A stretch of 64,000 nucleotides of DNA from Methylotenera sp. (GTDB lineage: Bacteria; Pseudomonadota; Gammaproteobacteria; Burkholderiales; Methylophilaceae): contig NZ_JAQSCU010000010.1 in the NCBI RefSeq assembly GCF_029945535.1, positions 691,290 to 755,289 of the forward strand, written 5' to 3'. Each line of letters begins with the position of its first letter. The first letter of the stretch is position 1. This document shows positions 1 to 9,215 of the stretch, piece by piece. The notes beneath the pieces were generated by a model, which was not told the origin of the DNA, made no database searches, and worked only from the letters and a program-made list of their open reading frames with translations. A program made the translations under genes and the position numbers.

Positions 1-283
1 GCATAGCTTCAGCTAAGCGAGAAAGCGGCTCAATGACACGGTCAGTAGTCAGGTTAACGGGTTTCCATGAACCTTGTGGCACATCGATAGACACAGGGCT
101 AGAGCCGCCGCAGATGGCTAAACCTAAGCCACCTTTGGCTTTTTCTTCGTAGTATTTAATATAACGCTCACCCGGCATGCCGCCAGCTTCAGCATATACC
201 TCGGCATGTGCAGTACTGTATATGCGGTTAGGCAACACTAATTTATTGAGGGTAATCGGTGTAAAAAGATGCGGGTAGCGCAT
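1..283 (-). CDS. dgcA: Dimethylglycine demethylation subunit DgcA-like, NADH:flavin oxidoreductase family (3' part cut off)
   Basis: Only the first 94 codons are in the window; the gene runs off the left edge. The protein begins MRYPHLFTPITLNKLVLPNR and continues with STAHAEVY, MPGERYIKYYEEKAKGG and LAICGGSSPV, the usual N-terminus of an old-yellow-enzyme-type TIM barrel with FMN. In pseudomonads the DgcA/DgcB pair oxidatively demethylates dimethylglycine to sarcosine. The call rests on family resemblance and on position: 11 nt after a V4R/DUF5943 gene and at the end of a sarcosine/glycine operon, the same neighbour that precedes dgcA in Pseudomonas. A related trimethylamine or 2,4-dienoyl-CoA type oxidoreductase cannot be excluded without the rest. 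The ATG at 281-283 is the first in-frame ATG and has only a weak ribosome binding site. Confidence 0.7.
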   Translation of the reverse strand, partial: MRYPHLFTPITLNKLVLPNRIYSTAHAEVYAEAGGMPGERYIKYYEEKAKGGLGLAICGGSSPVSIDVPQGSWKPVNLTTDRVIEPLSRLAEAM

Positions 284-293
284 AGTGTTCCAA

Positions 294-884
294 TCAGACT
301 TTTTGATTTGTAACAGCTAGATTTGTAGCTGCTAGATTTGCAACTGATGGTTTGATGGTGAAAATGCAGAAGCTTTCTGAGCTGTCGCCGCATTTTGATT
401 GTGAGCAGTATTGGGCTGCACAATCAATACCTTCACAATTGGTGTAGGCGTAATGTCCTTTACGTGTGGTGCACCAATCCATTGCGCCAGCAAACCAACC
501 AGCAAACATATTGCAGAGTTTTCCAGGTTTTTCTGGTTGTGATAGCACAAAAGAAGAGTACTCAAGTTTTACTTCAGCATTACCAGTATCGGCATTCACA
601 GATTCAAAACTAAATACTCCCCAGCCACGTTGAGACAAGCGATTTAAATAATGCTCAAATACCGCGATACCAGATAGGTTATTTAATTTGGCCTCTTTTT
701 CACACCAATGATATGCAGATTTATAGCCTGCTTCATAGAGCACTTCAGCATACTCATTAAAACCAATAGCATCTTCTATGGTTAGATGGTTATTCGTGAA
801 AAAATCACGCGGAACATAACTCATGGGCGCTACGTTAGCTTCACTAATGTTATTCTCATTATTGATAGGAGTGGAATGTTTCAT
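294..884 (-). CDS. V4R-like/DUF5943 protein of the betaine operon
   Basis: 196 aa, function unknown. The C-terminal half looks like a 4-vinyl-reductase (V4R) small-ligand domain: an acidic stretch, GWFAGAMDWCTTRKG near residues 128-142, then a cysteine cluster (ENCEGIDCAAQYCSQSKCGD-like, roughly residues 150-167) ending in CIFTIKP. No signal peptide or membrane segment is visible. A homologue (DUF5943) lies directly before dgcA in Pseudomonas, and here too it lies 11 nt before a dgcA-like gene, so a role in dimethylglycine demethylation is inferred from context: cofactor delivery, electron transfer or small-molecule sensing. The start ATG at 882-884 has a strong AGGAGA site. The gap to glyA upstream is 63 nt, which suggests one transcript. 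The last residues, after the cysteine cluster, are low complexity. Confidence 0.65.
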   Translation of the reverse strand: MKHSTPINNENNISEANVAPMSYVPRDFFTNNHLTIEDAIGFNEYAEVLYEAGYKSAYHWCEKEAKLNNLSGIAVFEHYLNRLSQRGWGVFSFESVNADTGNAEVKLEYSSFVLSQPEKPGKLCNMFAGWFAGAMDWCTTRKGHYAYTNCEGIDCAAQYCSQSKCGDSSESFCIFTIKPSVANLAATNLAVTNQKV

Positions 885-947
885 TTAATTTCTCCTGTGC
901 ATCAATCAATTAACTATAAACTTTCTAACTGTACGCTTTCGCTGAAA

Positions 948-2225
948 TCAGTAAATTGGAAACTGTTCGCAAAGCGCTAATATTTTGCTGCGCACGCGTT
1001 TTTCTGTCGCTTCGTCGCCATCCGGATTGTTTTTTAAGCTGTCAAATACTTGTAAAATTAACTCACCAACCTGACGGAATTCAGCTTCGCCAAAGCCTCG
1101 TGTAGTACCAGCTGGTGTGCCTAAACGAACGCCAGAAGTCACGGTTGGTTTTTCGTCATCAAATGGAATACCATTTTTGTTACAAGTAATACCTGCACGC
1201 TCTAATGCATGCTCAACTTGGTTGCCTTTTAGCCCTTTAGGACGTAAATCGACCAAGACCAAGTGATTGTCTGTGCCGCCTGTTACGAGGTCAACTCCGC
1301 CTGCAACTAATACTTCACCCAATGCTTTTGCATTAGCCAATACTCGGTCAATATACGTTTTGAATTCAGGTTGAAGTGCTTCACCAAAGGCAACGGCTTT
1401 ACCTGCAATCACATGCATGAGCGGGCCGCCTTGCAAGCCTGGGAAAACTGCTGAGTTCACTTTTTTAATCAAGTCTTCATCGTTAGTCAGTATCACACCA
1501 CCGCGAGGGCCGCGTAGAGTTTTGTGTGTGGTTGATGTCACGATATGCGCATGTTCAACTGGATTTTGGTGACGGCCAGCTGCGACAATGCCAGCAAAGT
1601 GTGCCATATCAACCATCAAAGTTGCGCCTACGCTATCAGCAATTTCACGGAAGCGTGCAAAATCCACAGCTCGTGGATAGGCTGAGTAACCAGCAATAAT
1701 GACTTTAGGTTTATGCTCGTTCGCTAGCGCTTCAACTTGGTCATAATCTAAACGATAGTCTTCGCGACGAACGCCGTATTGCACTGCATTAAACCATTTA
1801 CCTGAAAGGGCAGGTCTGGCGCCGTGGGTTAAGTGACCGCCAGCATCCAGTGACATGCCTAAAATAGTATCACCAGGCTTTGCGATGGCTAACATGACTG
1901 CACCGTTGGCTTGTGCACCAGAATGTGGCTGCACATTGGCAAACTTAGCACCGAATAGTTGTTTTAGTCGGTCGATTGCCAAGGTTTCAACTTTATCTAC
2001 AAACTCGCAGCCACCGTAATAGCGTTTACCAGGGTAGCCTTCTGCATATTTATTGGTGAGCACTGTGCCTTGCGCTTCAAGCACCGCACGAGAGACTATA
2101 TTTTCAGAAGCAATCAACTCAATTTGAGATTGTTGTCGATATAGCTCTTCATTGACTGCAGATTGTATAGCAGGGTCAGCGTCGGCAAGTGAGGCTGAAA
2201 AGAAGGGTGCTTTAGTCTGGTTCAT
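948..2225 (-). CDS. glyA: Serine hydroxymethyltransferase
   Basis: 425 aa cytosolic PLP enzyme that interconverts glycine plus 5,10-methylene-tetrahydrofolate and serine. The PLP lysine is K235 within [14 protein letters not shown]206 and H209 in VDMAHFAG bind the cofactor; the N-terminal [11 protein letters not shown] block is at residues 35-45. Length is close to the usual 415-430. It sits 72 nt after sdaA inside the sarcosine oxidase operon. Glycine and the methylene-THF made by sarcosine oxidase can therefore both enter this enzyme, and the serine formed is passed to SdaA. A short hairpin (TGTATT/AATACA, 2242-2257) lies in the gap before it. The start ATG follows an AGAAAGAG site. Confidence 0.97.
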   Translation of the reverse strand: MNQTKAPFFSASLADADPAIQSAVNEELYRQQSQIELIASENIVSRAVLEAQGTVLTNKYAEGYPGKRYYGGCEFVDKVETLAIDRLKQLFGAKFANVQPHSGAQANGAVMLAIAKPGDTILGMSLDAGGHLTHGARPALSGKWFNAVQYGVRREDYRLDYDQVEALANEHKPKVIIAGYSAYPRAVDFARFREIADSVGATLMVDMAHFAGIVAAGRHQNPVEHAHIVTSTTHKTLRGPRGGVILTNDEDLIKKVNSAVFPGLQGGPLMHVIAGKAVAFGEALQPEFKTYIDRVLANAKALGEVLVAGGVDLVTGGTDNHLVLVDLRPKGLKGNQVEHALERAGITCNKNGIPFDDEKPTVTSGVRLGTPAGTTRGFGEAEFRQVGELILQVFDSLKNNPDGDEATEKRVRSKILALCEQFPIY

Positions 2226-2297
2226 TTTGACTCTTTCTAAGTGTATTTTCTAATACAGTAAGATATGATTTTGGCAGGACATGGACTTAATTAATGA

Positions 2298-3704
2298 CTA
2301 GCAAGCGACGACATTTATAGCTAATCCGCCAAGCGCTGTTTCTTTGTATTTTGATTGCATATCCACTCCCGTTTGGCGCATGGTTTCAATCACTGCATCT
2401 AATGAAACAATGTGGCCGCCTTCATGCATCATCGCCAAGCGTGCCGCATTAATGGCTTTAACTGCGCCCATGCTGTTGCGCTCAATACATGGAATTTGCA
2501 CCAAGCCACCAATCGGGTCGCAACTCATGCCTAAATTGTGCTCCATGGCGATTTCAGCAGCATTTTCAATTTGCTCATTATTGGCACCAAGTACAGCAGC
2601 TAAACCCGCTGCCGCCATCGAGCAGGAAACACCAATCTCACCTTGGCAGCCCATTTCAGCTGCTGATATTGAGGCATTCTTTTTATAAAGCATGCCTATG
2701 CCCGCTGCGGTGAGTAAGAACTTAATAATGTTGTCTTCTATTTCAGTTTTGGTTCTTTGCTGTTGGCAAAAGCGTGTGAAGTAACTTAACACTGCCGGTA
2801 TTACGCCAGCAGAGCCGTTGGTTGGCGCAGTAACAACGCGTCCACCACAAGCGTTTTCTTCATTCACCGCAATAGCAAAAGCACTCACCATGTCCATGGA
2901 TTGGAAATCTGACGATAGTTTGCCACCCACAGTGCTGGCTTGTTTGTAGAGTAAATGCGCTCGGCGTTTTACTTTTAATCCACCGGGCAACATGCCTTCT
3001 GTCACCAGTCCGCGCTCAATGCTAGCATTCATGACATCCCAAACGCGAAGCAGCTTGCTGCGTGTTTCTTGTGCGTTTTGGTATCTTAATTCGTTGCCCC
3101 ACACGATCTCGGCAATTGACAGGTTTTTTTCATTTCCCATGCGCAGCAAATCTGCTGCGTTATCAAACCAGAACGGCGTAGAAGCTGGAGTTTCTTTAAC
3201 GATGGTACTGGTTTTTGTGGTGCGGAGAATTTCTTGTTCATCCAACACTGCGCCGCCGCCAATTGAAAAGTAGGAGTTGCGATGCAGTGAATCTCCATCA
3301 TCATAAAATGCCTGCAATATCATGCCATTAGGATGTTGCGGTAATGATTGATGATTATGAAAAACCAAATGCTTATTGAAATCAAATGGAATTTCAATGG
3401 TATTCATTAACATTAAACGACCAGTTTCCTTAATCGATTCAACTAGCGGGATGATGCTTGCTGGGTCAACTTGATCGGGTAATGCGCCAACCAAGCCAGC
3501 AATGACGGCATAGTCTGTTCCATGACCTTTACCTGTGAGTGCCAGTGAGCCAAATAGGTGAATTTGAACTTCAGCGACTTGTTTAATGAGGCCACGTTTT
3601 TCAATCTCTAAAAGAAAACGGTTTACTGCAATCATCGGCCCAACAGTATGTGAACTTGATGGGCCAATCCCGATACGAAAAACTTCGAATACGCTGTAGT
3701 TCAT
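2298..3704 (-). CDS. sdaA: L-serine ammonia-lyase (iron-sulfur type)
   Basis: 468 aa single-chain L-serine dehydratase converting serine to pyruvate and ammonia. The alpha/beta-fused layout is visible: an N-terminal SSSHT motif at 16-20 and a C-terminal catalytic domain with C353, C395 and C406 as likely [4Fe-4S] ligands. The very last residue is a cysteine (C468); in the Legionella type-2 enzyme a C-terminal cysteine acts as a fourth ligand in the resting state, so similar self-inhibition relieved by serine is plausible here. It starts 4 nt after soxG ends, so it is clearly translated with the sarcosine oxidase genes. Function in context: final step from glycine betaine carbon to pyruvate, also releasing nitrogen. 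sdaA is used as symbol; sdaB or tdcG would be equivalent. Confidence 0.93.
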   Translation of the reverse strand: MNYSVFEVFRIGIGPSSSHTVGPMIAVNRFLLEIEKRGLIKQVAEVQIHLFGSLALTGKGHGTDYAVIAGLVGALPDQVDPASIIPLVESIKETGRLMLMNTIEIPFDFNKHLVFHNHQSLPQHPNGMILQAFYDDGDSLHRNSYFSIGGGAVLDEQEILRTTKTSTIVKETPASTPFWFDNAADLLRMGNEKNLSIAEIVWGNELRYQNAQETRSKLLRVWDVMNASIERGLVTEGMLPGGLKVKRRAHLLYKQASTVGGKLSSDFQSMDMVSAFAIAVNEENACGGRVVTAPTNGSAGVIPAVLSYFTRFCQQQRTKTEIEDNIIKFLLTAAGIGMLYKKNASISAAEMGCQGEIGVSCSMAAAGLAAVLGANNEQIENAAEIAMEHNLGMSCDPIGGLVQIPCIERNSMGAVKAINAARLAMMHEGGHIVSLDAVIETMRQTGVDMQSKYKETALGGLAINVVAC

Positions 3705-3708
3705 GCTG

Positions 3709-4347
3709 TTACTGCCCGTCGTTTAGTTGAGCAATGCCAAAGCCATAGGGCAGGGCGCTGCGTTCGAGATAGCGCCAGATGTAATCGGCGAAGCTACGGC
3801 GAAATACAAGGCTATAACCATTTTCATGCTGATGTACATATAAGCTCAGTTTGCCAAAAGTAGTGCCTACTACCTTGCCTGCTTGGAGCATGTTTAAGTC
3901 ATACACCGTGCAGTGGTGCAACACATCGCTGGCGTTTTTACCTTTAAGTAGAACCGTGGTATATCCACCAGAGTTGTCAACCACTTGGCTGTGAATGCCC
4001 GCCAATGCAGCTTCTAATGATTGTTGAAAAGACGCACGTTGATCGCGTTTGCAAGTGATTAACCATTCATCTGGAGAAAGCCAGAGGATTGATCCCCAAG
4101 CAGCATTTATCATGCTGCAAGCTTGTGTTGGCAACGTGATGTTTAATGCTGAGTTTACTGCGCTCACAAATGCCGCATTTTGCGAATTTCCACGCAGACT
4201 GATGTAGCCTAATAGTGGGATTTCATTAGCCCAAGCGCCTTTGCTGTCATTGATTTTCTCTTGTTTTGCAGCTAAACCAAATGGATGCAATGGTGACTGC
4301 ATAACAGGCTTGAATTCCGAGGTGTTATTAGTAGTTGAGTTAAGCAT
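3709..4347 (-). CDS. soxG: Sarcosine oxidase gamma subunit
   Basis: 212 aa, from the ATG at 4345-4347, which has an AGGAG site and overlaps the end of soxA by 8 nt; an earlier in-frame start at 4374 would overlap by 35 nt and lacks a better site. The sequence contains the gamma-subunit signatures AWGSILWLSPDEWL and VVDNSGGYTTVLLKG with a C-terminal FRRSFADYIWRYLERSA. The subunit resembles part of the aminomethyltransferase fold and completes the heterotetrameric (TSOX) enzyme in the cytoplasm; it has no catalytic residues of its own in the known complexes. The order B-D-A-G is the standard sox operon order. Confidence 0.93.
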   Translation of the reverse strand: MLNSTTNNTSEFKPVMQSPLHPFGLAAKQEKINDSKGAWANEIPLLGYISLRGNSQNAAFVSAVNSALNITLPTQACSMINAAWGSILWLSPDEWLITCKRDQRASFQQSLEAALAGIHSQVVDNSGGYTTVLLKGKNASDVLHHCTVYDLNMLQAGKVVGTTFGKLSLYVHQHENGYSLVFRRSFADYIWRYLERSALPYGFGIAQLNDGQ

Positions 4348-7300
4348 TATGTCGCGCTCCTTCTGCATCAACAAACACGTATGAAACGATTTTCACTTTA
4401 ACGGCTTTACCTTCTGCCCATGCGTAAACAATATTATTGCCTTCTTCATCGCGACGTTTAATGCCATCAATCACAAAGCCCATGGCGATAGAGCGACCAA
4501 GAAATGCACTGTGATAGCTAGACGTTACATGACCTAACATGGCGACTGGTGGCGTAATGTCTGACGAATTAATCAGTTGTGCGCCTTCTTTAAGGACGAC
4601 ATTCGGGTCTTCTGGCAGCAAACCAACCAATTGTTTACGGTCAGTGCGGCTAGTATCAGATCGAGCAAGCGAACGTTTACCTAGGAAGCTATAAGGTTTT
4701 TTCATACCAACTGCCCACGCCATGTCTAAGTCAAACGGTGTGACAGAGCCATCCGTATCTTGCCCAACGATAATGAAGCCTTTTTCTGCACGCAATACAT
4801 GCATGGTTTCAGTACCATATGGCGTAATGTCGAACTCCTTACCTGCCTTCATAAGTTCATTCCAGATGTAATCGCCATAACTTGCGTCGACGTTGACTTC
4901 ATAAGCTAACTCGCCTGAGAAGCTGATACGGAACACGCGAGCAGGCACGCCAGCGACTGTGACATCACGCCAATCCATAAATTTGAATGCATCTTTTGAT
5001 AGGTCGATGTCAGTGCAAAGTTTAGCTAAAACTTCACGGCTTTTTGGGCCAACTAAAGCAGCAGTTGTCCAATGGTCAGTCACAGAAGTCATATAGACTT
5101 CTAATTCTGGCCATTCAGTTTGGTGCCATTTTTCTAACCAAGTCATCACGCGGGCTGCGCCGCCTGAGGTGGTGGTCATTAAAAAGTGTGTGTCTGAAAT
5201 GCAAGCTGTTACGCCATCATCCATCACCATGCCAGCTTCATCTAACATCAAGCCGTAACGACACTTACCTACTGCAAGTTGTGACCACGCATTGGCATAG
5301 ATACGGTTTAAAAACTCACGTACGTCTTTACCGCGGATGTCGATTTTTCCTAAGGTTGAAGCATCCAGCATACCCACGCTATTACGTGTGGCTAAGCATT
5401 CGCGATTAACTGCTGCATGAATATCTTCTCCCGGTTTAGGAAAGTACCAAGGACGCATCCATTGACCTACAGGCTCAAACTCCGCACCATATTGCTCATG
5501 CGTTGTTTGCATTGCGGTATAACGGCGAGGTTCGAAAGTGTCACCAACATGCGCGCCAGCTAAAGCGCCAAATGACACTGGCGTGTAAGCAGGGCGGTAA
5601 GTGGTTGTGCCAACTTCTGGAATCGTTTTTCCTAAAGCTTCAGCGGCAATGGCAAAGCCATTGACGTTAGATAACTTACCTTGATCCGTACCAAATCCTA
5701 GGGCGGTATAGCGTTTAATATGCTCAATTGAGCGGTAGTTTTCACGCACAGCTAGGTGAATATCTGTGGCAGCGACATCATTCTGGAAGTCTACAAAAGC
5801 CTTTGCGCCATGCCCATCTTTACCATCAGGCACATGGAAGATACGGCGTGCTGGAGTGACAGAAATTTCATCTGTTTCTAACACTAATCCCGAGCTGTTG
5901 ATGGTTTTACCTAAGCCGGCTAAAAGTTCAGCTAAGGTGTTATGTGTGTTGGCTAAACCCTCTTGTAAGGCAAACACACCTGTAATTGCGCCTACACAGA
6001 AAATACCGTCTTTGGCACGACCATTGGCAGAAACTACAAAAGCTAGTCGTGCATCGTCCCATTGTGGACGACCACCATCATGGCAGAACAAATGCACCGT
6101 AGGGGATAAGCCGCCAGAACTGGCTAAAACATCGCATGGCACATACGGTCCTTTAGCTGTGGCAACATTTTTTAAGCTACCTAATTTAACCAGTTGCGCA
6201 CCTTGCACAGCGTTTGAACCAATGGCCTCACTAATGCCGTAACCAGCATACACTTTAATGCCTAGTTGATTGGTTTTAGCCGCCCATTCAGGATTGATTT
6301 GCTCCCTTGTATCAACTATGGTCACTACAATGCCAGCGGCAGCCAAGTCAGCAGCGCCTTGATAGGCTGAATCATTGCTCGTCATAATCACTGCATTTTT
6401 GCCACAAGCAACACCGTAGCGGTTTAAATATGTGGATAATGCCGATGCCGTCATAATGCCTGGTAGGTCATTATTGCCGAATACTAGAGGTCGCTCAAAA
6501 GCACCAGTTGCCAGCACTACTTTAGACGCTCGAATACGATGCAAACGTTCGCGCCGTTGCGCATTTTTTCTTACTGCGTGAGGCAGATGATCTTGCAGCA
6601 ACTCTACCGCTTGAATCATGTTCATGTCATGCAAGGCAAAAGCCGTGGTGCGAGAAAGAATTGTTACGTTAGACAAGCTTTGCAGCTCATTGATGATGTT
6701 AGCTGACCATGTACTTGCATTTACACCGCCAATCAATACATTCGGCATAGAGAGTAAATAACCGCCAAGCTCAGGTTGATCATCTACCAATAAAACTTTT
6801 AAGCCACTACGACCAGCCAGTAGCGCGGCAAGCAAGCCAGTCGCACCACCGCCAACCACGAGTAAATCTACATGATGATGTTGATGGTCGTAAGTTTCAG
6901 TATCAGCTTCAACTGGTGATTTACCATAACCCGCCGCGCGACGAATAATGTCTTCATAGAACGGCCAAAGCTTAGTTGGCCATTTAAAAGTTTTATAGTA
7001 AAAGCCTGCAGGCATAAAGCGTGAGAATTTACCGCCTACACTTTTAAGGTCGAATGCTAATGACGGCCAACCGCTGGTGCGTCCAGCCACTAAGCCATCA
7101 TATAATTCCACTTGCGTGGCTTTTAAATCTGGTGTGGTACGTGCGCCCACGTCAATTTGTACTAGTGCATTAGGTTCTTCTGCGCCAGAACCAATAATGC
7201 CCCGAGGGCGGCCATATTTAAAGCTGCGCGCAACCACTTTAACGCCATTGGCAAGCAGGGCTGAAGCAAGGGTGTCACCTGCAAAGCCTTGATAAGTTTG

Positions 7301-7372
7301 ACCATCAAACGTAAATGTAAGAGGGCGGTTTAAATCAACGCGACTATTTTTATGATTGATTCTGTTACTCAT
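4340..7372 (-). CDS. soxA: Sarcosine oxidase alpha subunit
   Basis: 1010 aa. The N-terminal about 100 residues form a ferredoxin-like domain. A Rossmann NAD-binding fold follows, with GGGATG at 174-179. The C-terminal about 400 residues are a GcvT/aminomethyltransferase-like tetrahydrofolate domain (from about residue 600, with SVGMLDASTLGKIDIRG and YGTETMHVLRAEKGFI). The tetramer oxidises sarcosine to glycine, and the folate domain captures the methyl carbon as methylene-THF, which a methylotroph can assimilate or oxidise. Length fits the family (965-1010). Start and stop overlap the neighbours: ATGA with soxD and 8 nt with soxG, showing tight translational coupling. Confidence 0.96.
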   Translation of the reverse strand: MSNRINHKNSRVDLNRPLTFTFDGQTYQGFAGDTLASALLANGVKVVARSFKYGRPRGIIGSGAEEPNALVQIDVGARTTPDLKATQVELYDGLVAGRTSGWPSLAFDLKSVGGKFSRFMPAGFYYKTFKWPTKLWPFYEDIIRRAAGYGKSPVEADTETYDHQHHHVDLLVVGGGATGLLAALLAGRSGLKVLLVDDQPELGGYLLSMPNVLIGGVNASTWSANIINELQSLSNVTILSRTTAFALHDMNMIQAVELLQDHLPHAVRKNAQRRERLHRIRASKVVLATGAFERPLVFGNNDLPGIMTASALSTYLNRYGVACGKNAVIMTSNDSAYQGAADLAAAGIVVTIVDTREQINPEWAAKTNQLGIKVYAGYGISEAIGSNAVQGAQLVKLGSLKNVATAKGPYVPCDVLASSGGLSPTVHLFCHDGGRPQWDDARLAFVVSANGRAKDGIFCVGAITGVFALQEGLANTHNTLAELLAGLGKTINSSGLVLETDEISVTPARRIFHVPDGKDGHGAKAFVDFQNDVAATDIHLAVRENYRSIEHIKRYTALGFGTDQGKLSNVNGFAIAAEALGKTIPEVGTTTYRPAYTPVSFGALAGAHVGDTFEPRRYTAMQTTHEQYGAEFEPVGQWMRPWYFPKPGEDIHAAVNRECLATRNSVGMLDASTLGKIDIRGKDVREFLNRIYANAWSQLAVGKCRYGLMLDEAGMVMDDGVTACISDTHFLMTTTSGGAARVMTWLEKWHQTEWPELEVYMTSVTDHWTTAALVGPKSREVLAKLCTDIDLSKDAFKFMDWRDVTVAGVPARVFRISFSGELAYEVNVDASYGDYIWNELMKAGKEFDITPYGTETMHVLRAEKGFIIVGQDTDGSVTPFDLDMAWAVGMKKPYSFLGKRSLARSDTSRTDRKQLVGLLPEDPNVVLKEGAQLINSSDITPPVAMLGHVTSSYHSAFLGRSIAMGFVIDGIKRRDEEGNNIVYAWAEGKAVKVKIVSYVFVDAEGARHNA

Positions 7373-7668
7373 GCTATTGCCTCTTCCGCATCATAAATTT
7401 TACGAGCTTCAGCTAATGTCCAAGCACCTACTATGGTGTGATTAGCGGTATTGCGTTTTAATACAAAAAACTTACGACAACCCGTGCTATGCCCCCACAT
7501 TTCCCAGTGCCAGCCTTTTGGGTTTCGTTTCATAAATAAATAATCACCCCAATTTTCTTCGCTTTCAGTTTCTGGTGATTCAGGGCGTGCAACAAAGGCT
7601 TCGCCACCATAGCTAAACTCTTCTTCTTCTCTTGCTTCAAAACAATGTGGGCATTTAATAACAAACAT
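7369..7668 (-). CDS. soxD: Sarcosine oxidase delta subunit
   Basis: 99 aa zinc subunit of heterotetrameric sarcosine oxidase. The four zinc ligands known from structures of the family can be picked out: C6 and C9 (CPHC), H60 and C64 (HSTGC). The central block GDYLFMKRNPKGWHWEMWGH is typical. The ATG follows an AAGGA site and the stop overlaps the soxA start as ATGA. Confidence 0.95.
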   Translation of the reverse strand: MFVIKCPHCFEAREEEEFSYGGEAFVARPESPETESEENWGDYLFMKRNPKGWHWEMWGHSTGCRKFFVLKRNTANHTIVGAWTLAEARKIYDAEEAIA

Positions 7669-7710
7669 GATTTTTCCTTTTTAGCTTAAGCTTTAATGCG
7701 CAACATAAAT

Positions 7711-8964
7711 TTAGTGCGCAACACCGGCTGCACCGTGCTCGTCAATCAAATGACCTGTATGGAAACGGTCAAGCGTAAAAGCGGCGTTTAATGGGTGTGG
7801 TTCATCATGTGCAATGGTGTGGGCAAATACGTTGCCAGACCCTGGCGTTGCCTTAAAGCCACCTGTACCCCAACCGCAATTAAAGTACAAACCTTTGACT
7901 TTAGTCTTACTGATAATTGGGCAAGCGTCAGGCGTAGTATCAACAATGCCGCCCCATTGACGGTTCATGCGCACGCGTGAAAACATTGGAAATAACTCGA
8001 TAATCGCTGCTGCCGTATGTTCAATCACATGTGGGCTGCCGCGTTGAGCATAGCTGGTGTAATGGTCAATCCCTGCGCCAATCACAAGCTCACCTTTATC
8101 TGATTGGCTGACATAGCCATGCACCGCGTTAGACATTACAACGGTATCTAATATCGGTTTGAGAGATTCTGAAACAAACGCCTGTAGCGGATGACTCTCA
8201 AGCGGCATGCGAATACCAGCAGCTTTTGCCATCACTGATGAATGACCAGCTGTCACACAGCCAACTTTTGATGTTGAAATATAACCCTTGCTAGTTTGCA
8301 AGCCTTTAATCTGCGAGTTGACGATATCCATCGCAGTTACTTCGCAGTTTTCTATGATATCAACACCATAATTACTCGCAGCACGGGCAAAGCCCCAAGC
8401 GACAGCATCATGCCTAGCGACGCCAGCGCGAGGTTGAAAACTTGCGCCCATAATTGGAAAGCGCGTGTCCTTAGAAATATTAATCATTGGAATGCGGTCT
8501 TTCACTTCTTGCGCATTCAATGCCATAGCATCAATTCCGTTTAGATTATTGGCGTTCACGCGGCGCTCAATATCACGCATGTCTTGCAGCGTATGACCTA
8601 GATTGAATACACCGCGCTGACTAAACATCACGTTATAGTTAATGTCTTCGGTCAATCCTTCCCATAATTTTAGTGAGTGCTCATAAAGCATCGCTGCTTC
8701 ATCCCAAAGGTAATTAGAGCGGACAATTGTGGTGTTACGCGCAGTATTGCCGCCACCTAAATAGCCTTTTTCTAACACTGCAATATTTTTAATACCATGC
8801 TCTTTAGCAAGGTAGTAAGCAGTGGCTAAACCATGACCACCTGCACCAATAATCACTACGTCATACGAAGATTTAACTTCAGGGCTGCGCCAAGCAGGCG
8901 TCCATCCCTCGTGATGTTTTAACCCTTGTGAGAGTAGTTTCCAAATGGAATAATCTTTTTTCAA
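7711..8964 (-). CDS. soxB: Sarcosine oxidase beta subunit
   Basis: 417 aa FAD/FMN subunit and first gene of the operon. The DAO-type Rossmann fold begins near residue 34 with GAGGHG at 40-45. H184 in [14 protein letters not shown] is the likely histidine that carries the covalent [18 protein letters not shown] near the C-terminus is the FAD-closing motif. Translation appears to start at a TTG (8962-8964): a GGAGG site lies 4 nt before it, the usual N-terminus YSIWKLL follows directly, and no upstream ATG fits. Sarcosine is the substrate, glycine and a reduced flavin or peroxide the products. Expression is probably driven from 8,965-9,163, where an AraC-type half-site is seen. Confidence 0.95.
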   Translation of the reverse strand: MKKDYSIWKLLSQGLKHHEGWTPAWRSPEVKSSYDVVIIGAGGHGLATAYYLAKEHGIKNIAVLEKGYLGGGNTARNTTIVRSNYLWDEAAMLYEHSLKLWEGLTEDINYNVMFSQRGVFNLGHTLQDMRDIERRVNANNLNGIDAMALNAQEVKDRIPMINISKDTRFPIMGASFQPRAGVARHDAVAWGFARAASNYGVDIIENCEVTAMDIVNSQIKGLQTSKGYISTSKVGCVTAGHSSVMAKAAGIRMPLESHPLQAFVSESLKPILDTVVMSNAVHGYVSQSDKGELVIGAGIDHYTSYAQRGSPHVIEHTAAAIIELFPMFSRVRMNRQWGGIVDTTPDACPIISKTKVKGLYFNCGWGTGGFKATPGSGNVFAHTIAHDEPHPLNAAFTLDRFHTGHLIDEHGAAGVAH

Positions 8965-9043
8965 GCGGCCTCCGGCAATCGTTTAAAACATTAGTTGTTA
9001 AGCGTTATTCTGCTGTTTCAGCGCTATGTTTAATGTGCTACAT

Positions 9044-9070
9044 CAGACTATTTCTTGGCTTTTTACGACA
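9044..9070 (-). promoter_or_regulatory. Candidate AraC-family (GbdR-like) operator before soxB
   Basis: Reading on the minus strand, CACATGTCGT occurs about 100 bp before the soxB start. The choX promoter has the same CACATGTCGT. A weaker AGTCTG lies 21 bp further towards the gene. The site is flanked by a 7-bp inverted repeat TTGGCTT/AAGCCAA at 9055-9061 and 9082-9088. The gap 8,965-9,163 holds no gene. Role is inferred from recurrence at four promoters of the island. Confidence 0.45.
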
Positions 9071-9163
9071 TGTGACGTTTTAAGCCAAGATATATAAACA
9101 AGAGTTAATGAATAATGGCTATCGAGGGTTGGTGCTTAGTTAAAAATCCCAACATGTAAAAAC

Positions 9164-9202
9164 AAAAAAGCCATAACAGCACTTAACTGTTATGGCTTTT
9201 TT
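9164..9202. terminator. Bidirectional intrinsic terminator after choX
   Basis: A perfect 16-bp stem (AAAAAAGCCATAACAG and its complement) with a 7-nt loop, giving a T-tract in either direction. It lies 14 nt past the choX stop and separates choX from the sox promoter. Confidence 0.92.
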
Positions 9203-9215
9203 TAATGACTTGCGT

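Noticed and set aside
5766-6242. 158-aa open frame on the plus strand inside soxA
   Set aside because: It is fully antisense to a clearly conserved part of soxA, has no ribosome binding site and no recognisable protein features.
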